Shown: positions 33,259-43,132, counted from the first letter of the stretch. The stretch: DNA of 64,000 nt from Candidatus Rifleibacteriota bacterium (GCA_012520995.1 JAAYNI010000071.1:1-64000), one strand, 5' to 3'. Numbers and translations are program-made. The notes: a model not told the origin generated them from the letters alone.

Positions 33259-33289
33259 TTTTTCTCTCCCCTTTCGGGGAAGAGAAAAA
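33259..33289 (-). promoter_or_regulatory. GAAA-tetraloop hairpin between groEL2 and hrcA
   Basis: On the mRNA strand CTCTTCCCC-GAAA-GGGGAGAG forms a strong stem with a GNRA loop and one bulged base, flanked by T6 before and A5 after. It lies 20-80 nt from both genes and, lacking a downstream U-run, resembles an RNA-processing or stability element that could lower hrcA relative to groEL. Confidence 0.55.
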
Positions 33290-33308
33290 AGCGGGGAATC
33301 AAGAGAGA

Positions 33309-34925
33309 TCAGTATCCCATGTCAGGGAGTTGCGGTGTCTCGTCTTTTGGCTCAGCTACCAATACATCAGTAGTGAGCAATATAGAAACGATTGAAGCCG
33401 CGTTCTGCAAAGCTGATCTTGTGACTTTGGCAGGGTCTATTATACCTGCTTCGAACATATCCACGTATTCGTCGGTCATAACGTTGTAACCAAGATTCTG
33501 ATTATCAGAATTTGTGATCTTGTCTGCTATGATTGCAGGGTTCAATCCTGCATTTGACAAAATGGTGTTAATCGGAGCAGCGAGAGCTTTTTCCAGAATG
33601 TTTACGCCTATTCGTTCTTCGTTTGTCAGGTCGTTTTTGAAGTTTTCCAGAATTTTAGCGGCTCTGAGAAGAGTGACACCGCCGCCAGCGACAACGCCTT
33701 CTTCGACGGCTGCGCGTGTTGCGCTCAAAGCATCTTCGACTCTGGTTTTCTTTTCTTTCATTTCAGTTTCTGTAGCAGCACCGACTTTGATTACGGCGAC
33801 GCCGCCAGAAAGTTTCGCAAGTCTTTCTTGGAGTCTTTCTTTTTCGAAAGAGCTGGAAGTTAGTTCCAAAGTTTTGCGAATTTGAGCCATTCTGCTCTTG
33901 AGTTGCTGAGCATCGTATCCGCCTTCTATGATAGTGGTGGATTCCTTGCCGACTATTACGCGTTTGGCTCTGCCAAGCATATTGACTGTCGCAGACTCTA
34001 GTTTTGTGCCAGTTTCTTGGGAGATCAGAAGTCCGCCAGTGAGGATGGCCATATCTTCAAGCATAGCTTTTTTGTTGTCGCCAAAACCCGGAGCCTTTAC
34101 GGCTACACAGTTGAATGTGCCTCTGAGCTTGTTGACAACCAAGGTCGCAAGCGCATCTCCAGCTATGTCTTCTGCTATGAGAAGGAGAGGGCGATTTAAC
34201 TCAACTACTTTTTCCAAAATGGGCAGAAGCTCTTTAATTGCATTGACTTTGGCATCGGTTATGAGAACATACGGATTTTCCAGAACCGCTTCCATGCGCT
34301 GGGAATCTGTGGTCATGTAAGGGCTTACATAGCCTTTGTCAAATTCCATGCCGTCAACGAATTCAAGCGAACTGTCAAAAGTGCTTGCTTCTTCAACGGT
34401 AATTACGCCGTCTCTGCCTACTTTTTCCATAGCTTCGGCAATGACTTCGCCTATTTCAGGATCTCTTGCGGAAATTGTAGCTACCTGAGCTACTTTGGCT
34501 TTGTTGTCATCGATCCTTTGAGAAACATTGGCGATTTCTTCAACGATCCTGTTTACAGCTTTGTCTACGCCGCGTCTGATATAGACAGGGTTGGCTCCTG
34601 AAGCTACATTTTTGAAGCCTTCCTGAAGCATTGCTTGAGCGAGGACTGTGGCTGTGGTTGTGCCGTCGCCGGCCACATCGTTGGTTTTGCTTGCGACTTC
34701 TTTGATGAGCTGAGCGCCCATATCTTCAAATGGGTCGGGCAAAGAAATTTCTCTGGCTATGGAAACGCCATCGTTGGTAACCGTGGGGCTTCCGTATGAT
34801 TTTTCGATGACCGCATAGCAGCCCTTGGGGCCAAGGGTGGCTTTAACTGCATTAGCTACAGCTTCCACGCCTTTTGCCAAGGTTCGCCTTGCGTCTTCGT
34901 TATATTTTAATTCTTTAACGCTCAT
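33309..34925 (-). CDS. groEL2: Chaperonin GroEL, second copy, without GGM tail
   Basis: A 538-aa GroEL with intact ATP-binding [13 protein letters not shown] (about 85-98), TLGPKG near 30, the intermediate and apical domains, and the [16 protein letters not shown] region near the C-terminus. It is clearly paralogous to the copy at 35284-36921. Unlike most GroEL, and unlike that copy, it ends in PQLPDMGY rather than a Gly/Met-rich tail, which normally lines the cavity and aids folding. Positioned between groES and hrcA in the same operon, so both copies share the CIRCE promoter. Divergence in the apical region suggests different clients; that is inference. Confidence 0.96.
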   Translation of the reverse strand: MSVKELKYNEDARRTLAKGVEAVANAVKATLGPKGCYAVIEKSYGSPTVTNDGVSIAREISLPDPFEDMGAQLIKEVASKTNDVAGDGTTTATVLAQAMLQEGFKNVASGANPVYIRRGVDKAVNRIVEEIANVSQRIDDNKAKVAQVATISARDPEIGEVIAEAMEKVGRDGVITVEEASTFDSSLEFVDGMEFDKGYVSPYMTTDSQRMEAVLENPYVLITDAKVNAIKELLPILEKVVELNRPLLLIAEDIAGDALATLVVNKLRGTFNCVAVKAPGFGDNKKAMLEDMAILTGGLLISQETGTKLESATVNMLGRAKRVIVGKESTTIIEGGYDAQQLKSRMAQIRKTLELTSSSFEKERLQERLAKLSGGVAVIKVGAATETEMKEKKTRVEDALSATRAAVEEGVVAGGGVTLLRAAKILENFKNDLTNEERIGVNILEKALAAPINTILSNAGLNPAIIADKITNSDNQNLGYNVMTDEYVDMFEAGIIDPAKVTRSALQNAASIVSILLTTDVLVAEPKDETPQLPDMGY

Positions 34926-34944
34926 TTTTATCTTCCTCGGGTTG

Positions 34945-35238
34945 TCAGTTCGCTACGACAGCCAGAATGTCTTCTTCTTTGAGAATCAGATAAGAATCTT
35001 CGCCGAATTTAACTTCTGTTCCGGCATATTTGGAGAACACAACGTTGTCGTCCTTTTTTACCTGGAGAGAAATTCTCTGGCCGTCATTGTTGAGTTTGCC
35101 GGGGCCTACAGCTACCACAACGCCTTCTATGGGGCGTTCTTTGCTTGCGGTTTCAGGAAGGATAATTCCGCCTTTTGATACTTCTTCTGTTTCTTTGGGC
35201 TGTATAATAACTCTGTCATTCAAAGGTTTTAAATTCAT
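34945..35238 (-). CDS. groES: Co-chaperonin GroES
   Basis: A 97-aa GroES: N-terminal [16 protein letters not shown], mobile loop around 16-35 ([14 protein letters not shown]) and the typical VVAVGPGK and [19 protein letters not shown]. It caps GroEL; here a single GroES gene lies between two groEL genes and presumably serves both. RBS AAGGAAA. Confidence 0.97.
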   Translation of the reverse strand: MNLKPLNDRVIIQPKETEEVSKGGIILPETASKERPIEGVVVAVGPGKLNNDGQRISLQVKKDDNVVFSKYAGTEVKFGEDSYLILKEEDILAVVAN

Positions 35239-35283
35239 TTTTAGTTTCCTTTCGTTAGGCTTTTATTGATTACGGCTTTTAAA

Positions 35284-36921
35284 TTACATCATTCCAGGCA
35301 TCATGCCGCCACCCATTCCGGGCATAGGAGCAGCTTTTTTGTCTTCGGGAAGGTCAGCTACCAAAACTTCGGTAGTCATGAGAATAGAAGCGATGGAGGT
35401 AGCGTTCTGAAGGGCTGATCTGGTGACCTTTGCAGGGTCTATGATGCCAGCTTTGAACATGTCTGTATATTCGTTTGTGAGAACGTTGTATCCGTGATTG
35501 GGTTTGTTGGCTTCTTTGATTTTAGCGATTATGAGAGAGGGCTCAAGACCTGCGTTTTCAAGAATGAAGTGAGCGGGTCTGCTGAGAGCGTTTCTCAAAA
35601 TGTTGACGCCTATGCGCTCATCGCCTTCCACTTTGATTTCATCAAGGGTGGGGAGAGCGTTCAGAAGAGCGATTCCGCCGCCGGCAACAACGCCTTCTTC
35701 AACAGCTGCGCGTGTTGCGCTCAGAGCGTCTTCTACTCTGGTTTTTCTTTCTTTCATGGCTGTTTCGGTTGCCGCGCCAACTTTGATTACAGCTACGCCG
35801 CCTGAAAGTTTGGCAAGTCTTTCCTGCAGTTTTTCTTTGTCATAAGAGCTGGAGGTGTGTTCGATCTGGTTTTTGATCTGAGAGATTCTGTTGGCTATAT
35901 CTTCTGTTGAGCCGGAACCTTCAATGATGGTGGTGTTTTCTTTTGTAACCACTATCTTTTTGGCTGAACCTAAATGTTCGATGTTAGCGTTTTCGAGTTT
36001 GAGGCCGACTTCTTCGCTGATCTTGGTGCCGTTAGTCATAACAGCTATGTCTTCCAGCATGGCTTTTCTTCTGTCGCCGAATGCGGGGGCTTTAACCGCT
36101 ACACAGTTGAATGTGCCTCTGAGTTTGTTTACTACGAGCATTGCAAGAGCTTCGCCTTCAATGTCTTCAGCAACAATAAGAAGAGGTCTCTTTGCCTGAA
36201 CTACGCTCTCGAGAACAGGGAGAATATCTTTGATGTTGGTGATTTTGGAGTCTGTTATAAGAACATAAGGATTGTCCAGAACAGCTTCCATTCTTTCAGC
36301 GTCTGTTACCATGTAAGGGCTGACATAACCTTTGTCGAATTCCATGCCTTCTACAAAATCAAGGGTGGTATCAAAGCTCTTGGCTTCTTCAACTGTGATT
36401 ACGCCGTCTTTGCCGACTTTATCCATTGCTTCGGCAATGAGATTGCCTATTTCTGGATCTCTGGCAGAAACAGTAGCTACCTGAGCGATACTTTCTTTGC
36501 TGTCGTCGATTCTCTTGGACTGGTTTTTGATAGATTCCAAGACTTTTGCTAAGCCTTTTTCAAGACCGCGTTTTACATAAATAGGTGTGGCGCCTGCCGT
36601 GGTGTTCTTAAAGCCTTCTTGGACTATGGCTTGAGCCAGAACAGTGGCTGTAGTGGTGCCGTCGCCGGCTATGTCGTTGGTCTTGCTGGCGACTTCTTTT
36701 ACCAGCTGAGCGCCCATGTTTTCAAATTTATCTTCAACTTCAATTTCTTTTGCTATTGATACGCCGTCATTGGTTACAGTGGGGCTTCCGAAGCTTTTGC
36801 TCAGGATAGCGTAACAACCTTTGGGGCCTAGTGTTGATCTTACTGCGTCTGCAACGGTATTAACGCCTTTTTCAAGAGCTCTTCTTGCGTCTTCTCCGTA
36901 TTTAAGCTGTTTAGGTGCCAT
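35284..36921 (-). CDS. groEL1: Chaperonin GroEL, first copy, with GGM tail
   Basis: A 545-aa GroEL beginning [19 protein letters not shown], with [23 protein letters not shown] and a C-terminal [16 protein letters not shown] 36921 is chosen because AAGGAG precedes it and an upstream in-frame start (36963) lies inside the CIRCE operator. It is the first gene of the operon, directly behind the promoter, and so is expected to be the more abundant chaperonin. Confidence 0.97.
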   Translation of the reverse strand: MAPKQLKYGEDARRALEKGVNTVADAVRSTLGPKGCYAILSKSFGSPTVTNDGVSIAKEIEVEDKFENMGAQLVKEVASKTNDIAGDGTTTATVLAQAIVQEGFKNTTAGATPIYVKRGLEKGLAKVLESIKNQSKRIDDSKESIAQVATVSARDPEIGNLIAEAMDKVGKDGVITVEEAKSFDTTLDFVEGMEFDKGYVSPYMVTDAERMEAVLDNPYVLITDSKITNIKDILPVLESVVQAKRPLLIVAEDIEGEALAMLVVNKLRGTFNCVAVKAPAFGDRRKAMLEDIAVMTNGTKISEEVGLKLENANIEHLGSAKKIVVTKENTTIIEGSGSTEDIANRISQIKNQIEHTSSSYDKEKLQERLAKLSGGVAVIKVGAATETAMKERKTRVEDALSATRAAVEEGVVAGGGIALLNALPTLDEIKVEGDERIGVNILRNALSRPAHFILENAGLEPSLIIAKIKEANKPNHGYNVLTNEYTDMFKAGIIDPAKVTRSALQNATSIASILMTTEVLVADLPEDKKAAPMPGMGGGMMPGMM

Positions 36922-36956
36922 TATAATTCTCCTTGTGAAAAATATTTTGAGTTTTG

Positions 36957-36983
36957 TTAGCACTCATTTAAGTCGAGTGCTAA
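36957..36983. promoter_or_regulatory. Perfect CIRCE operator
   Basis: TTAGCACTC (36957-36965), 9-nt spacer, GAGTGCTAA (36975-36983), the exact consensus. It overlaps the -10 box and the predicted start site, 36 nt upstream of the groEL1 ATG. Confidence 0.98.
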
Positions 36984-37010
36984 TATATCATCTATTTTGC
37001 TAAATGTCAA
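36982..37010 (-). promoter_or_regulatory. sigma70 promoter of the chaperone operon
   Basis: On the minus strand TTGACA (37010-37005), exactly 17 nt, TATATT (36987-36982). The -10 shares two bases with CIRCE, so HrcA binding would block the polymerase. Confidence 0.85.
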
Positions 37011-37137
37011 AAAAAGTTCGTTTTTCTTTGATTATTTTGCAATAAAAGGGAATTTTTTGAGACTTTTAGCGTTTAAATTCGTACAATTGGTGAAGAGGTG
37101 TGTACCGACAGTTATCTTTCTGAGGGAGTGTTTTTTC

Positions 37138-38004
37138 ATGTCAAATAATCAGGGCAGGAAGCCTGAGAAAATAACCTTATCTTCGGTTTTTAAACGTCTT
37201 GATCCGGGAGATTACAAATTTATTCTTCTAGTTACTCTTTTTTTTGTAATTCCTGTTGTTATAAGCGTTTTGATATTGGTTTTTAAAGACCCTCCTGACA
37301 TAGCGGCATCCAAGATTTACAGACCTTCTGCAAGCCGTAAAAGCTCTCTGAATTTCGGAGAAGCCCAGAAAAAAAACAAAGAGAAAGTCTCCAAACGCAG
37401 CAATTTTCCTTCTATACGCAGTTATGTGACTCCTAGTTCGCCTGTTATGCAAGAGATTGCAGAATTTAAAAAGCATATGGAAAAACACTCAAGAAACTAT
37501 GTGCCGCCGATACCATTGGGAGCTTCAACTGAGCAAAAAGAGATGTTGATAGCCGAACATAATTACGATCTTTCTATTGGCAATAATTTTTATGAGCTTG
37601 GCAACTATGAGGAAGCGGAGCGTGCTTATGCCGCTGCTTTGAGAACTGCTGAACAATCAGATAATACTTTTCTTAAGGTGATGGCGATGGGCTCTTTAAT
37701 AGCAGTTTATGAAGCGCAAGGTAATAAAGAAAAAACATCGGAAGCTTATAAAAAATATGCCGAATATGCTGCAGCTCTTCCCCCAGGCTCTCAAGGCAGG
37801 ATGATTGGCAAATATATGAAAGCTTCTGCAGCTATGCTTAAAGAGCTCTCTGCAAATTATAATACTTATTTGCCGGGACTTCAGAAAACTTTAGATAAAG
37901 ACCTTTCTTCTAGTCCAGAAAAGAAACAGGTTATGCTGGAGAGCTTGAAGAATGCTCCCAGTATTTTCCCCGTTCAATTTGATGATATTTTCGATGACCT
38001 TTGA
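37138..38004 (+). CDS. Membrane-anchored TPR protein heading the pseudopilin operon
   Basis: A 288-aa protein with one transmembrane segment (about 28-50) and a C-terminal helical region with TPR-like repeats (NNFYELGNYEEAERAYAAAL, about 145; MAMGSLIAVYEAQGNKEKTS). Cytoplasmic N-terminus (MSNNQGRKPEK). ATG 37138 follows GAGGGAG; more upstream in-frame starts are not supported. It is followed 13 nt later by the PilX/GspK-like gene, so it is probably part of the same pilus or secretion machinery, by context only. Confidence 0.7.
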   Translation: MSNNQGRKPEKITLSSVFKRLDPGDYKFILLVTLFFVIPVVISVLILVFKDPPDIAASKIYRPSASRKSSLNFGEAQKKNKEKVSKRSNFPSIRSYVTPSSPVMQEIAEFKKHMEKHSRNYVPPIPLGASTEQKEMLIAEHNYDLSIGNNFYELGNYEEAERAYAAALRTAEQSDNTFLKVMAMGSLIAVYEAQGNKEKTSEAYKKYAEYAAALPPGSQGRMIGKYMKASAAMLKELSANYNTYLPGLQKTLDKDLSSSPEKKQVMLESLKNAPSIFPVQFDDIFDDL

Positions 38005-38017
38005 TATGGAGGAATGC

Positions 38018-40903
38018 ATGAAAGTAAGAACTTTAAATAGGCGTGGCAGTGCCTTCGTAGTGATCATAGGCATTTTGTCTGTAATTATTATTATTGGTTA
38101 TTTGTTCATGGGTTCCACCATAGAACAAGGAAGGCAGACTTCTCAGAGTGTTCAAGGCTTGCAGGCTACTTATTTAGCGGAAGCTGCTCTTGAAAGAACT
38201 ATGACTTTGCTTAAAACAGATGCCAATGAGCAGGATTTTAAAACTTTTGAAACAGCAAAGTCAATTCCTTTGCAGCTGCGCTTGCCTATGAAGGAAGGCT
38301 CAGGCTCTATTTCAAGTTCCTTAGGAACCGATAAACTTCTTGCTTTGCCGAACTCAGCTCTTGTCACTGAGGGAGTAACTTTGACTAAGGAAGATTTGCA
38401 AGCTGAGGGTTTGGGCACCTCCTTGGATGAGCTTGTAGAATTTATGACAGACGGCCGAGCCGAATCCTATGATGTTAAGGTAAATATTAAACTGGATAAG
38501 GCTTTCTCATATGGTCCGGGAAAAGAGTATGAGGATTATAAAATTCCTGGAGTCCAATTGCCTTGGAATATAAGAAAAGACGTTGAAAATTTTCTTGATG
38601 GCAAAGGCTATGTAGCTATGATTTTACAGTTTCCTGATAGCATGAAGTGGTTTGACTTTACTATTAACCTGGGCGGAGGAGTATTTTCTCTAGAGCTGGA
38701 TTTAGTAAAGGAATTTGACAAACTAATTGCTGCCATGGGTATCAAGGACTTTGAATTATCAAAATATCTTTTGATAGATACTTTTGCTAGGTGGATTTTC
38801 AATGATGTGCTTTTTAAGGGTAAAGACCCCCCTGTTTATCCTTTCAAAAAAATACTAGAGAAAAATCTGAAGACTTCTTTGGAGGATTTTCTTCCTGCCG
38901 ATTTTCTGGCAACCTCGGGTGTTTCCCCGACGGATAAGGATTTACACTTTGAAAAATATGGACAACTTTTAATAGAGTGTGAAGCCAGCATAAAATATAA
39001 AGGTTCTACAGAGACGAAAAGACGCATTTCTGCTGTCAAAGACTTTAAAGTAGCAGACTGTGAACCCATAGCTCCCATGTACAGTTTCTTTGTTAATAAT
39101 TCTCCTAATGACTATCTGACCTTCAATAGCGCTGGGGGACAATTCTATGTTAACAATATTGACCATGGCGGTTTGGGTGAGATGATAAACAAAATAAAGA
39201 GCATACCCGGCAAAATAGTCAATGTTTTCAAAAAGAAAGCCCCTCCTACAATGGATGAGCTCGAAAAGAAAGAATATCCTGGTCTAATAAGACTGAATTA
39301 CAAGGGTGATGAAACTTTCCCATACCCTATGTTGTGCAATGTCAGTTTTCTAGGCGATACAACTGTGCCAGATATGCCGGATACCAAGAAACTTGTAGAT
39401 CTGCCGCTTGGTATAGACAATCTTTTCAGATCTATGGAGGTTGGATCTATTATTAAGCCTGGCAGCAGCATGGTTATTGCCTCTGGTCACATGACTATGA
39501 AAGGAGTGGTGAAAGACGGCGGAGGAGCCAGTAATGAATTCGCTAAAGATAAGACTCCTCCTTCTGATGCACAAGCGCCAGATAAGCTTACTAAAGAAAC
39601 TGGAGGAGCTCCTGCTCCTAAAAATACGGCAGGCATGACGGGAACCTCCTTTTCAGATGAGACTGCAGATAAACAAAAGAATAATCCTAGTTTAGGAATG
39701 AATATGACTTCAGGCTTGGGCTTGGCAGATGTCATGGGGCAATTAAAGAAAATGGCCAAGATTAATGTTGTTCCTAATCTTATGGACATCAGTAAACACT
39801 TGCTGGATTTTACCCTTGGTATGGCAAACTATGCTTTCAATGAAGTAAAAGCCAGCTCAGAGACTCTTAGCAAGGTTCCAATAAAAATGGATGGCGGTGA
39901 CAGCTTTGAAAGATGGGAAATGCCATATTTTGGCACAAAAAACTCGTTTTATACTTTGCCTACCACTGGAATATCTGATAATAGAACCCATTTTTTTGGC
40001 AATAATGCTATGCATCCGACTATGACCAGAGAAATAGAGGGCAATGTAATGAAGGTTTATCGTCAGTGGAACATGATGATAGTCGGTTTGAAGCCTGAAC
40101 ATAGATTGCCGACTCCTTGGCCTCCTATAACTATACCGCCCTTTCCTGTCCCTATTTGGTATACGAAAACTATTGCTGAAAAGTATGGCTATTCCTTGGG
40201 AACTTTGGCTCCTGTGGATAATGAGGGGAATGTGGAACATGCTATAAACTCATATGACCCTGCTTTGTTATCTAATTATCCCCCTAACTTGAGCACTGCC
40301 GAACAATATGCTAAGAAAGCTACTTATTATTATGACACCTACCAAGAGTTTTTGGACGACATTAAAAATCGAACCACAAAAGTTGATATAGAAGGGGTGG
40401 GCGAAAAAGATTGTTTCTTGCTCAATGGTATTACTTTTGTTGCTGACAGTATTGGCACCTTCAACGAGCCTTTTGTTCCGCCTCTTGACGACAAAAAAGA
40501 CTTCTATGTCACGGGCAAGGGCGCTATAGTTTGCTCTGGAAACTTTTTCTTGGGCTGCAACATAAGATGTGCGGATCGCGGCGATTTGAGAACCAATTTT
40601 TCTTTGATTTGCCGTACAGGTGGACTGATTGTGCCTGCAACTTCCGACTCTCTTCTTTTTGAGGGTTCCCTCTATACAGATATGGGTTTAATGAGCTTGA
40701 TGGGTGCAGGTCTTCAAATTAGAGGAAACTGGGTTACGGATGTTTTTAACAAGCCGCTTATGGGAGGAGCTGTACAGCTGGATTACATAAGCTCAAGAGT
40801 GAGAACTTCTCTTGGCAGTTTGCATCCTGAGAGAGGCAGGTTTGAGCCTAACAGATATTTCGTAACATTCAGCCCGGCTTGGGCATCTTGGAGGGTTCAC
40901 TGA
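38018..40903 (+). CDS. Very large PilX/GspK-like pseudopilin
   Basis: A 961-aa protein with a pilin-like N-terminus: RRGSAFVVIIGILSVIIIIG, a short basic leader ending in Gly, then a hydrophobic helix without the usual Glu at +5, as in GspK/PilX minor pilins. The segment QSVQGLQATYLAEAALE is typical of the PilX N-domain. The other 900 residues are unlike any pilin I recognise; they include Pro/Lys/Gly linkers (APDKLTKETGGAPAPKNTAG) and a Cys-containing C-terminal part. GspK and PilX proteins are normally 200-400 aa, so this is far longer. The ribosome site GGAGG is well placed and the next gene overlaps by TGATG. Presumably sits at the tip of a pilus-like fibre. Confidence 0.75.
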   Translation: MKVRTLNRRGSAFVVIIGILSVIIIIGYLFMGSTIEQGRQTSQSVQGLQATYLAEAALERTMTLLKTDANEQDFKTFETAKSIPLQLRLPMKEGSGSISSSLGTDKLLALPNSALVTEGVTLTKEDLQAEGLGTSLDELVEFMTDGRAESYDVKVNIKLDKAFSYGPGKEYEDYKIPGVQLPWNIRKDVENFLDGKGYVAMILQFPDSMKWFDFTINLGGGVFSLELDLVKEFDKLIAAMGIKDFELSKYLLIDTFARWIFNDVLFKGKDPPVYPFKKILEKNLKTSLEDFLPADFLATSGVSPTDKDLHFEKYGQLLIECEASIKYKGSTETKRRISAVKDFKVADCEPIAPMYSFFVNNSPNDYLTFNSAGGQFYVNNIDHGGLGEMINKIKSIPGKIVNVFKKKAPPTMDELEKKEYPGLIRLNYKGDETFPYPMLCNVSFLGDTTVPDMPDTKKLVDLPLGIDNLFRSMEVGSIIKPGSSMVIASGHMTMKGVVKDGGGASNEFAKDKTPPSDAQAPDKLTKETGGAPAPKNTAGMTGTSFSDETADKQKNNPSLGMNMTSGLGLADVMGQLKKMAKINVVPNLMDISKHLLDFTLGMANYAFNEVKASSETLSKVPIKMDGGDSFERWEMPYFGTKNSFYTLPTTGISDNRTHFFGNNAMHPTMTREIEGNVMKVYRQWNMMIVGLKPEHRLPTPWPPITIPPFPVPIWYTKTIAEKYGYSLGTLAPVDNEGNVEHAINSYDPALLSNYPPNLSTAEQYAKKATYYYDTYQEFLDDIKNRTTKVDIEGVGEKDCFLLNGITFVADSIGTFNEPFVPPLDDKKDFYVTGKGAIVCSGNFFLGCNIRCADRGDLRTNFSLICRTGGLIVPATSDSLLFEGSLYTDMGLMSLMGAGLQIRGNWVTDVFNKPLMGGAVQLDYISSRVRTSLGSLHPERGRFEPNRYFVTFSPAWASWRVH

Positions 40904-41424
40904 TGCCATTTAGCACTTTCTTTAAACAGAAATCAGCAGTTTCTCTTCTTGAGGTTCTTATCGCTGCTGTAATAATAGCTCTGACCTTTATTCCCATCAT
41001 GAGATTGGTGGACTTCGGTTCTGTTTCAACTGTGAAGCAAGGCAACTATGCCAGGGCGACGAGACTTGCTCAAGAATTGATTGAAGAATGCAAATCTGTT
41101 CCCTTCAAACTTTACGAGGAGAAATATCGTGAGCTGGGTAGCGAGGGAAAGAATGAAGAAGACCTTTCTAATACTGATTTCTTTCCGAAAACCCAAGAAA
41201 ATATACAAAAGTTTGTTGATGAAGAAGGAAAGAAGGGAAACTTAAAGCAATTTAAGTTAAAAGCCAAGATCAAGGGGATAAGAAACGAGCTGAATCAATT
41301 GGCCGAAATATGGTTCTTTGTAGAAATGAATTGGGTTGACAAAGGCGATCTTGAGTCCGCCTCAGAAGAGCAAAAAAGAACCGTAAAGGTGGGTTCAGCT
41401 TATCATAATGCTGAAATAATTTGA
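40903..41424 (+). CDS. GspI/PilV-like minor pseudopilin
   Basis: A 173-aa prepilin-like protein. The N-terminal KQKSAVSLLEVLIAAVIIAL fits type II/IV pseudopilins: short charged leader, likely cleavage after Ala, Glu at +5 and a hydrophobic helix. The remainder is charged and helical/beta mixed. The start at 40903 shares bases with the stop of the upstream gene (TGATG) and is preceded by GGAGGG. Together with the genes before and after it makes a set of GspK-, GspI- and GspJ-like subunits. Confidence 0.8.
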   Translation: MPFSTFFKQKSAVSLLEVLIAAVIIALTFIPIMRLVDFGSVSTVKQGNYARATRLAQELIEECKSVPFKLYEEKYRELGSEGKNEEDLSNTDFFPKTQENIQKFVDEEGKKGNLKQFKLKAKIKGIRNELNQLAEIWFFVEMNWVDKGDLESASEEQKRTVKVGSAYHNAEII

Positions 41425-41439
41425 GACAGGAGATTAGCG

Positions 41440-42972
41440 ATGATTAGAAAGCCAAGAAGACTTTCCGCTTTTACTTTTGTTGAAGTCATGGCGGCTTTGG
41501 TTATAAGTATAATGGCTTTGACCGCCGGATATGCTTTGTGGTCCAGAATTTCGCGCCAGTTTACTTTGTCTACTACTAGACAAAGGTTACAGAGTGAGTT
41601 GAGGAAAACTGCTGAAATTATGGCAAGGGATTTCAAGGCGATAAAAAAAGGCACTCTCTCGGCTGACTCACGTTCATCGGCAGAGAGAAACGACTTGAAT
41701 TTTTCCTTTGAGGTCTTTAAAGAATTAGGTGATGAAGAAAAAAATACAGATGGAAATGTTAAGCTTGCTCAAGAATTTGTCAGCAAGGTAACTTATAATC
41801 TGAATAGCTCAGTTCTTTCTAGAGAAGAAGACGGCAAAGGTAAGAAAATATTATCTATATCAGTAGAATCTATAGTTTTGGATTCTCAAGGCGCTTCCGC
41901 CTCTGGCGAAGAAAAGAAAAAAAAGTTGACTGCAGATGAGCTTTGGGAGGCTGGGAAGCAAGCAAAGCTTGATATAGTTGTAACCGGGAAAGCCAAAGTT
42001 CCTGGTACTGGTAAAGACATTTATCACGAAGAGCGTACTTCTATCGTGATGAGAGATGAGTTTAATCAAATAATGGCTCAAAACTATGTCTCTCTAGCAG
42101 ATCTGTTTACCAAAGAATCAGATGAAGTGATTAAAACGGCAGAAGAGGGCGAAGATCCTTTTGGCGATGGAATGAACGAAGACTTTTTAGCATCCCTGCC
42201 AAGAGAAGTCCTTGATAGTATGTTAAATTCAAAGAATCAGGAAAAAGGACAGCTTGAAGATTATATAAAGAAGGTTAATGAAGATTCTGGGGATGTTGAT
42301 ATTGGCAAGCGTTGGTTCTTTCATTCGCAATACTCATCTAGTTTAAGTTCCCTCAAAGATGACTTGAAAAAGTCGCAAACTGTCGATGATACAAAAAAAG
42401 CGCAAAAAGGTCTTGAGGGCGAGATTCAATTTATTGAAAATAATTATATGAAAAGGTTCTTGGGCGATGTGCCAACCATACCGTCAAGGAAAGATTTTCA
42501 AACCGAAGATGAGTATAATGCTAAAATTGCTGAATTATCAAAAGATCCTGCGAAGCTGAGAGAGGCAAGAATTAATCAAGAAGCCATACAAATGGCACTT
42601 ATGGATAAAGATGCAAGAAAGACTAACGAAAATGATGGTGAAGACCTCGAGAAAGGTACAAGTATAGAAGGATATAGAAAAGCTTCTGCAGACGCAGCGA
42701 GTTCCAGTACGCCTTTAAGTCAGGAAGAAAGAGATTATAGATCTGCAGTTGAAGAACGATATAATCAGATAGTCTCTTCTGAAGCCTATACATCATGGGA
42801 TCACAAAGACAGCACTTTGTGGATTGACGGAGCAGATAAAAAAGATTATGAAGCATATTGCGGTGCAAAAACTCTAGTCAACTATGCTATTACGAAGGGA
42901 CAGGTGCAAGAAACTTTAGCTGGGGTTCAAGACACTATAACAGCTATTGAAAATGCTAAAAAAACCACCTAA
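41440..42972 (+). CDS. GspJ/PilW-like pseudopilin with long charged C-terminus
   Basis: A 510-aa protein with prepilin motif LSAFTFVEVMAALVISIMAL (cleavage after Ala, Phe +1, Glu +5). The region up to about 200 resembles PilW/GspJ. From there the protein is dominated by Lys/Glu/Asp-rich, helical sequence with no Gly/Pro-rich pilin globule (for example about 250-450), extending far beyond the usual 200-260 aa of the family. RBS AGGAG; last gene before a terminator-like structure. Confidence 0.75.
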   Translation: MIRKPRRLSAFTFVEVMAALVISIMALTAGYALWSRISRQFTLSTTRQRLQSELRKTAEIMARDFKAIKKGTLSADSRSSAERNDLNFSFEVFKELGDEEKNTDGNVKLAQEFVSKVTYNLNSSVLSREEDGKGKKILSISVESIVLDSQGASASGEEKKKKLTADELWEAGKQAKLDIVVTGKAKVPGTGKDIYHEERTSIVMRDEFNQIMAQNYVSLADLFTKESDEVIKTAEEGEDPFGDGMNEDFLASLPREVLDSMLNSKNQEKGQLEDYIKKVNEDSGDVDIGKRWFFHSQYSSSLSSLKDDLKKSQTVDDTKKAQKGLEGEIQFIENNYMKRFLGDVPTIPSRKDFQTEDEYNAKIAELSKDPAKLREARINQEAIQMALMDKDARKTNENDGEDLEKGTSIEGYRKASADAASSSTPLSQEERDYRSAVEERYNQIVSSEAYTSWDHKDSTLWIDGADKKDYEAYCGAKTLVNYAITKGQVQETLAGVQDTITAIENAKKTT

Positions 42973-42988
42973 CATCTATAAGAATGGC

Positions 42989-43050
42989 AAAGCAGCTAAG
43001 CAAAGTTGCTTGAAAAAGTCTAATCTATATGACTTGTCTGCTTTTTATAT
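42989..43050 (+). terminator. Terminator of the pseudopilin operon
   Basis: AAAGCAG (42989-42995) pairs with CTGCTTT (43038-43044), with an inner AAGTC/GACTT pair (43016-43020, 43031-43035), followed by T-rich sequence TTTTTATATTTTG. Confidence 0.4.
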
Positions 43051-43079
43051 TTTGTTTCTAACTATTTAAAATCTTCAAA

Positions 43080-43132
43080 AAACTGCCGACCGTTTAGCTG
43101 AATGAAAAGCAAAAAATGGTCGGTGTTTTTTT
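43080..43132 (+). promoter_or_regulatory. Inverted repeat spanning the lipoprotein start codon
   Basis: CCGACC (43086-43091) pairs with GGTCGG (43118-43123), followed by TGTTTTTTTAT. The ATG of the next gene (43102-43104) lies in the loop and the right arm is coding. It looks like a terminator but overlaps the start of the gene. Confidence 0.5.

Noticed and set aside
33231-33302. 24-residue N-terminal extension of HrcA
   Set aside because: It would start at a TTG and run through the hairpin region; the family begins near the ATG at 33230.
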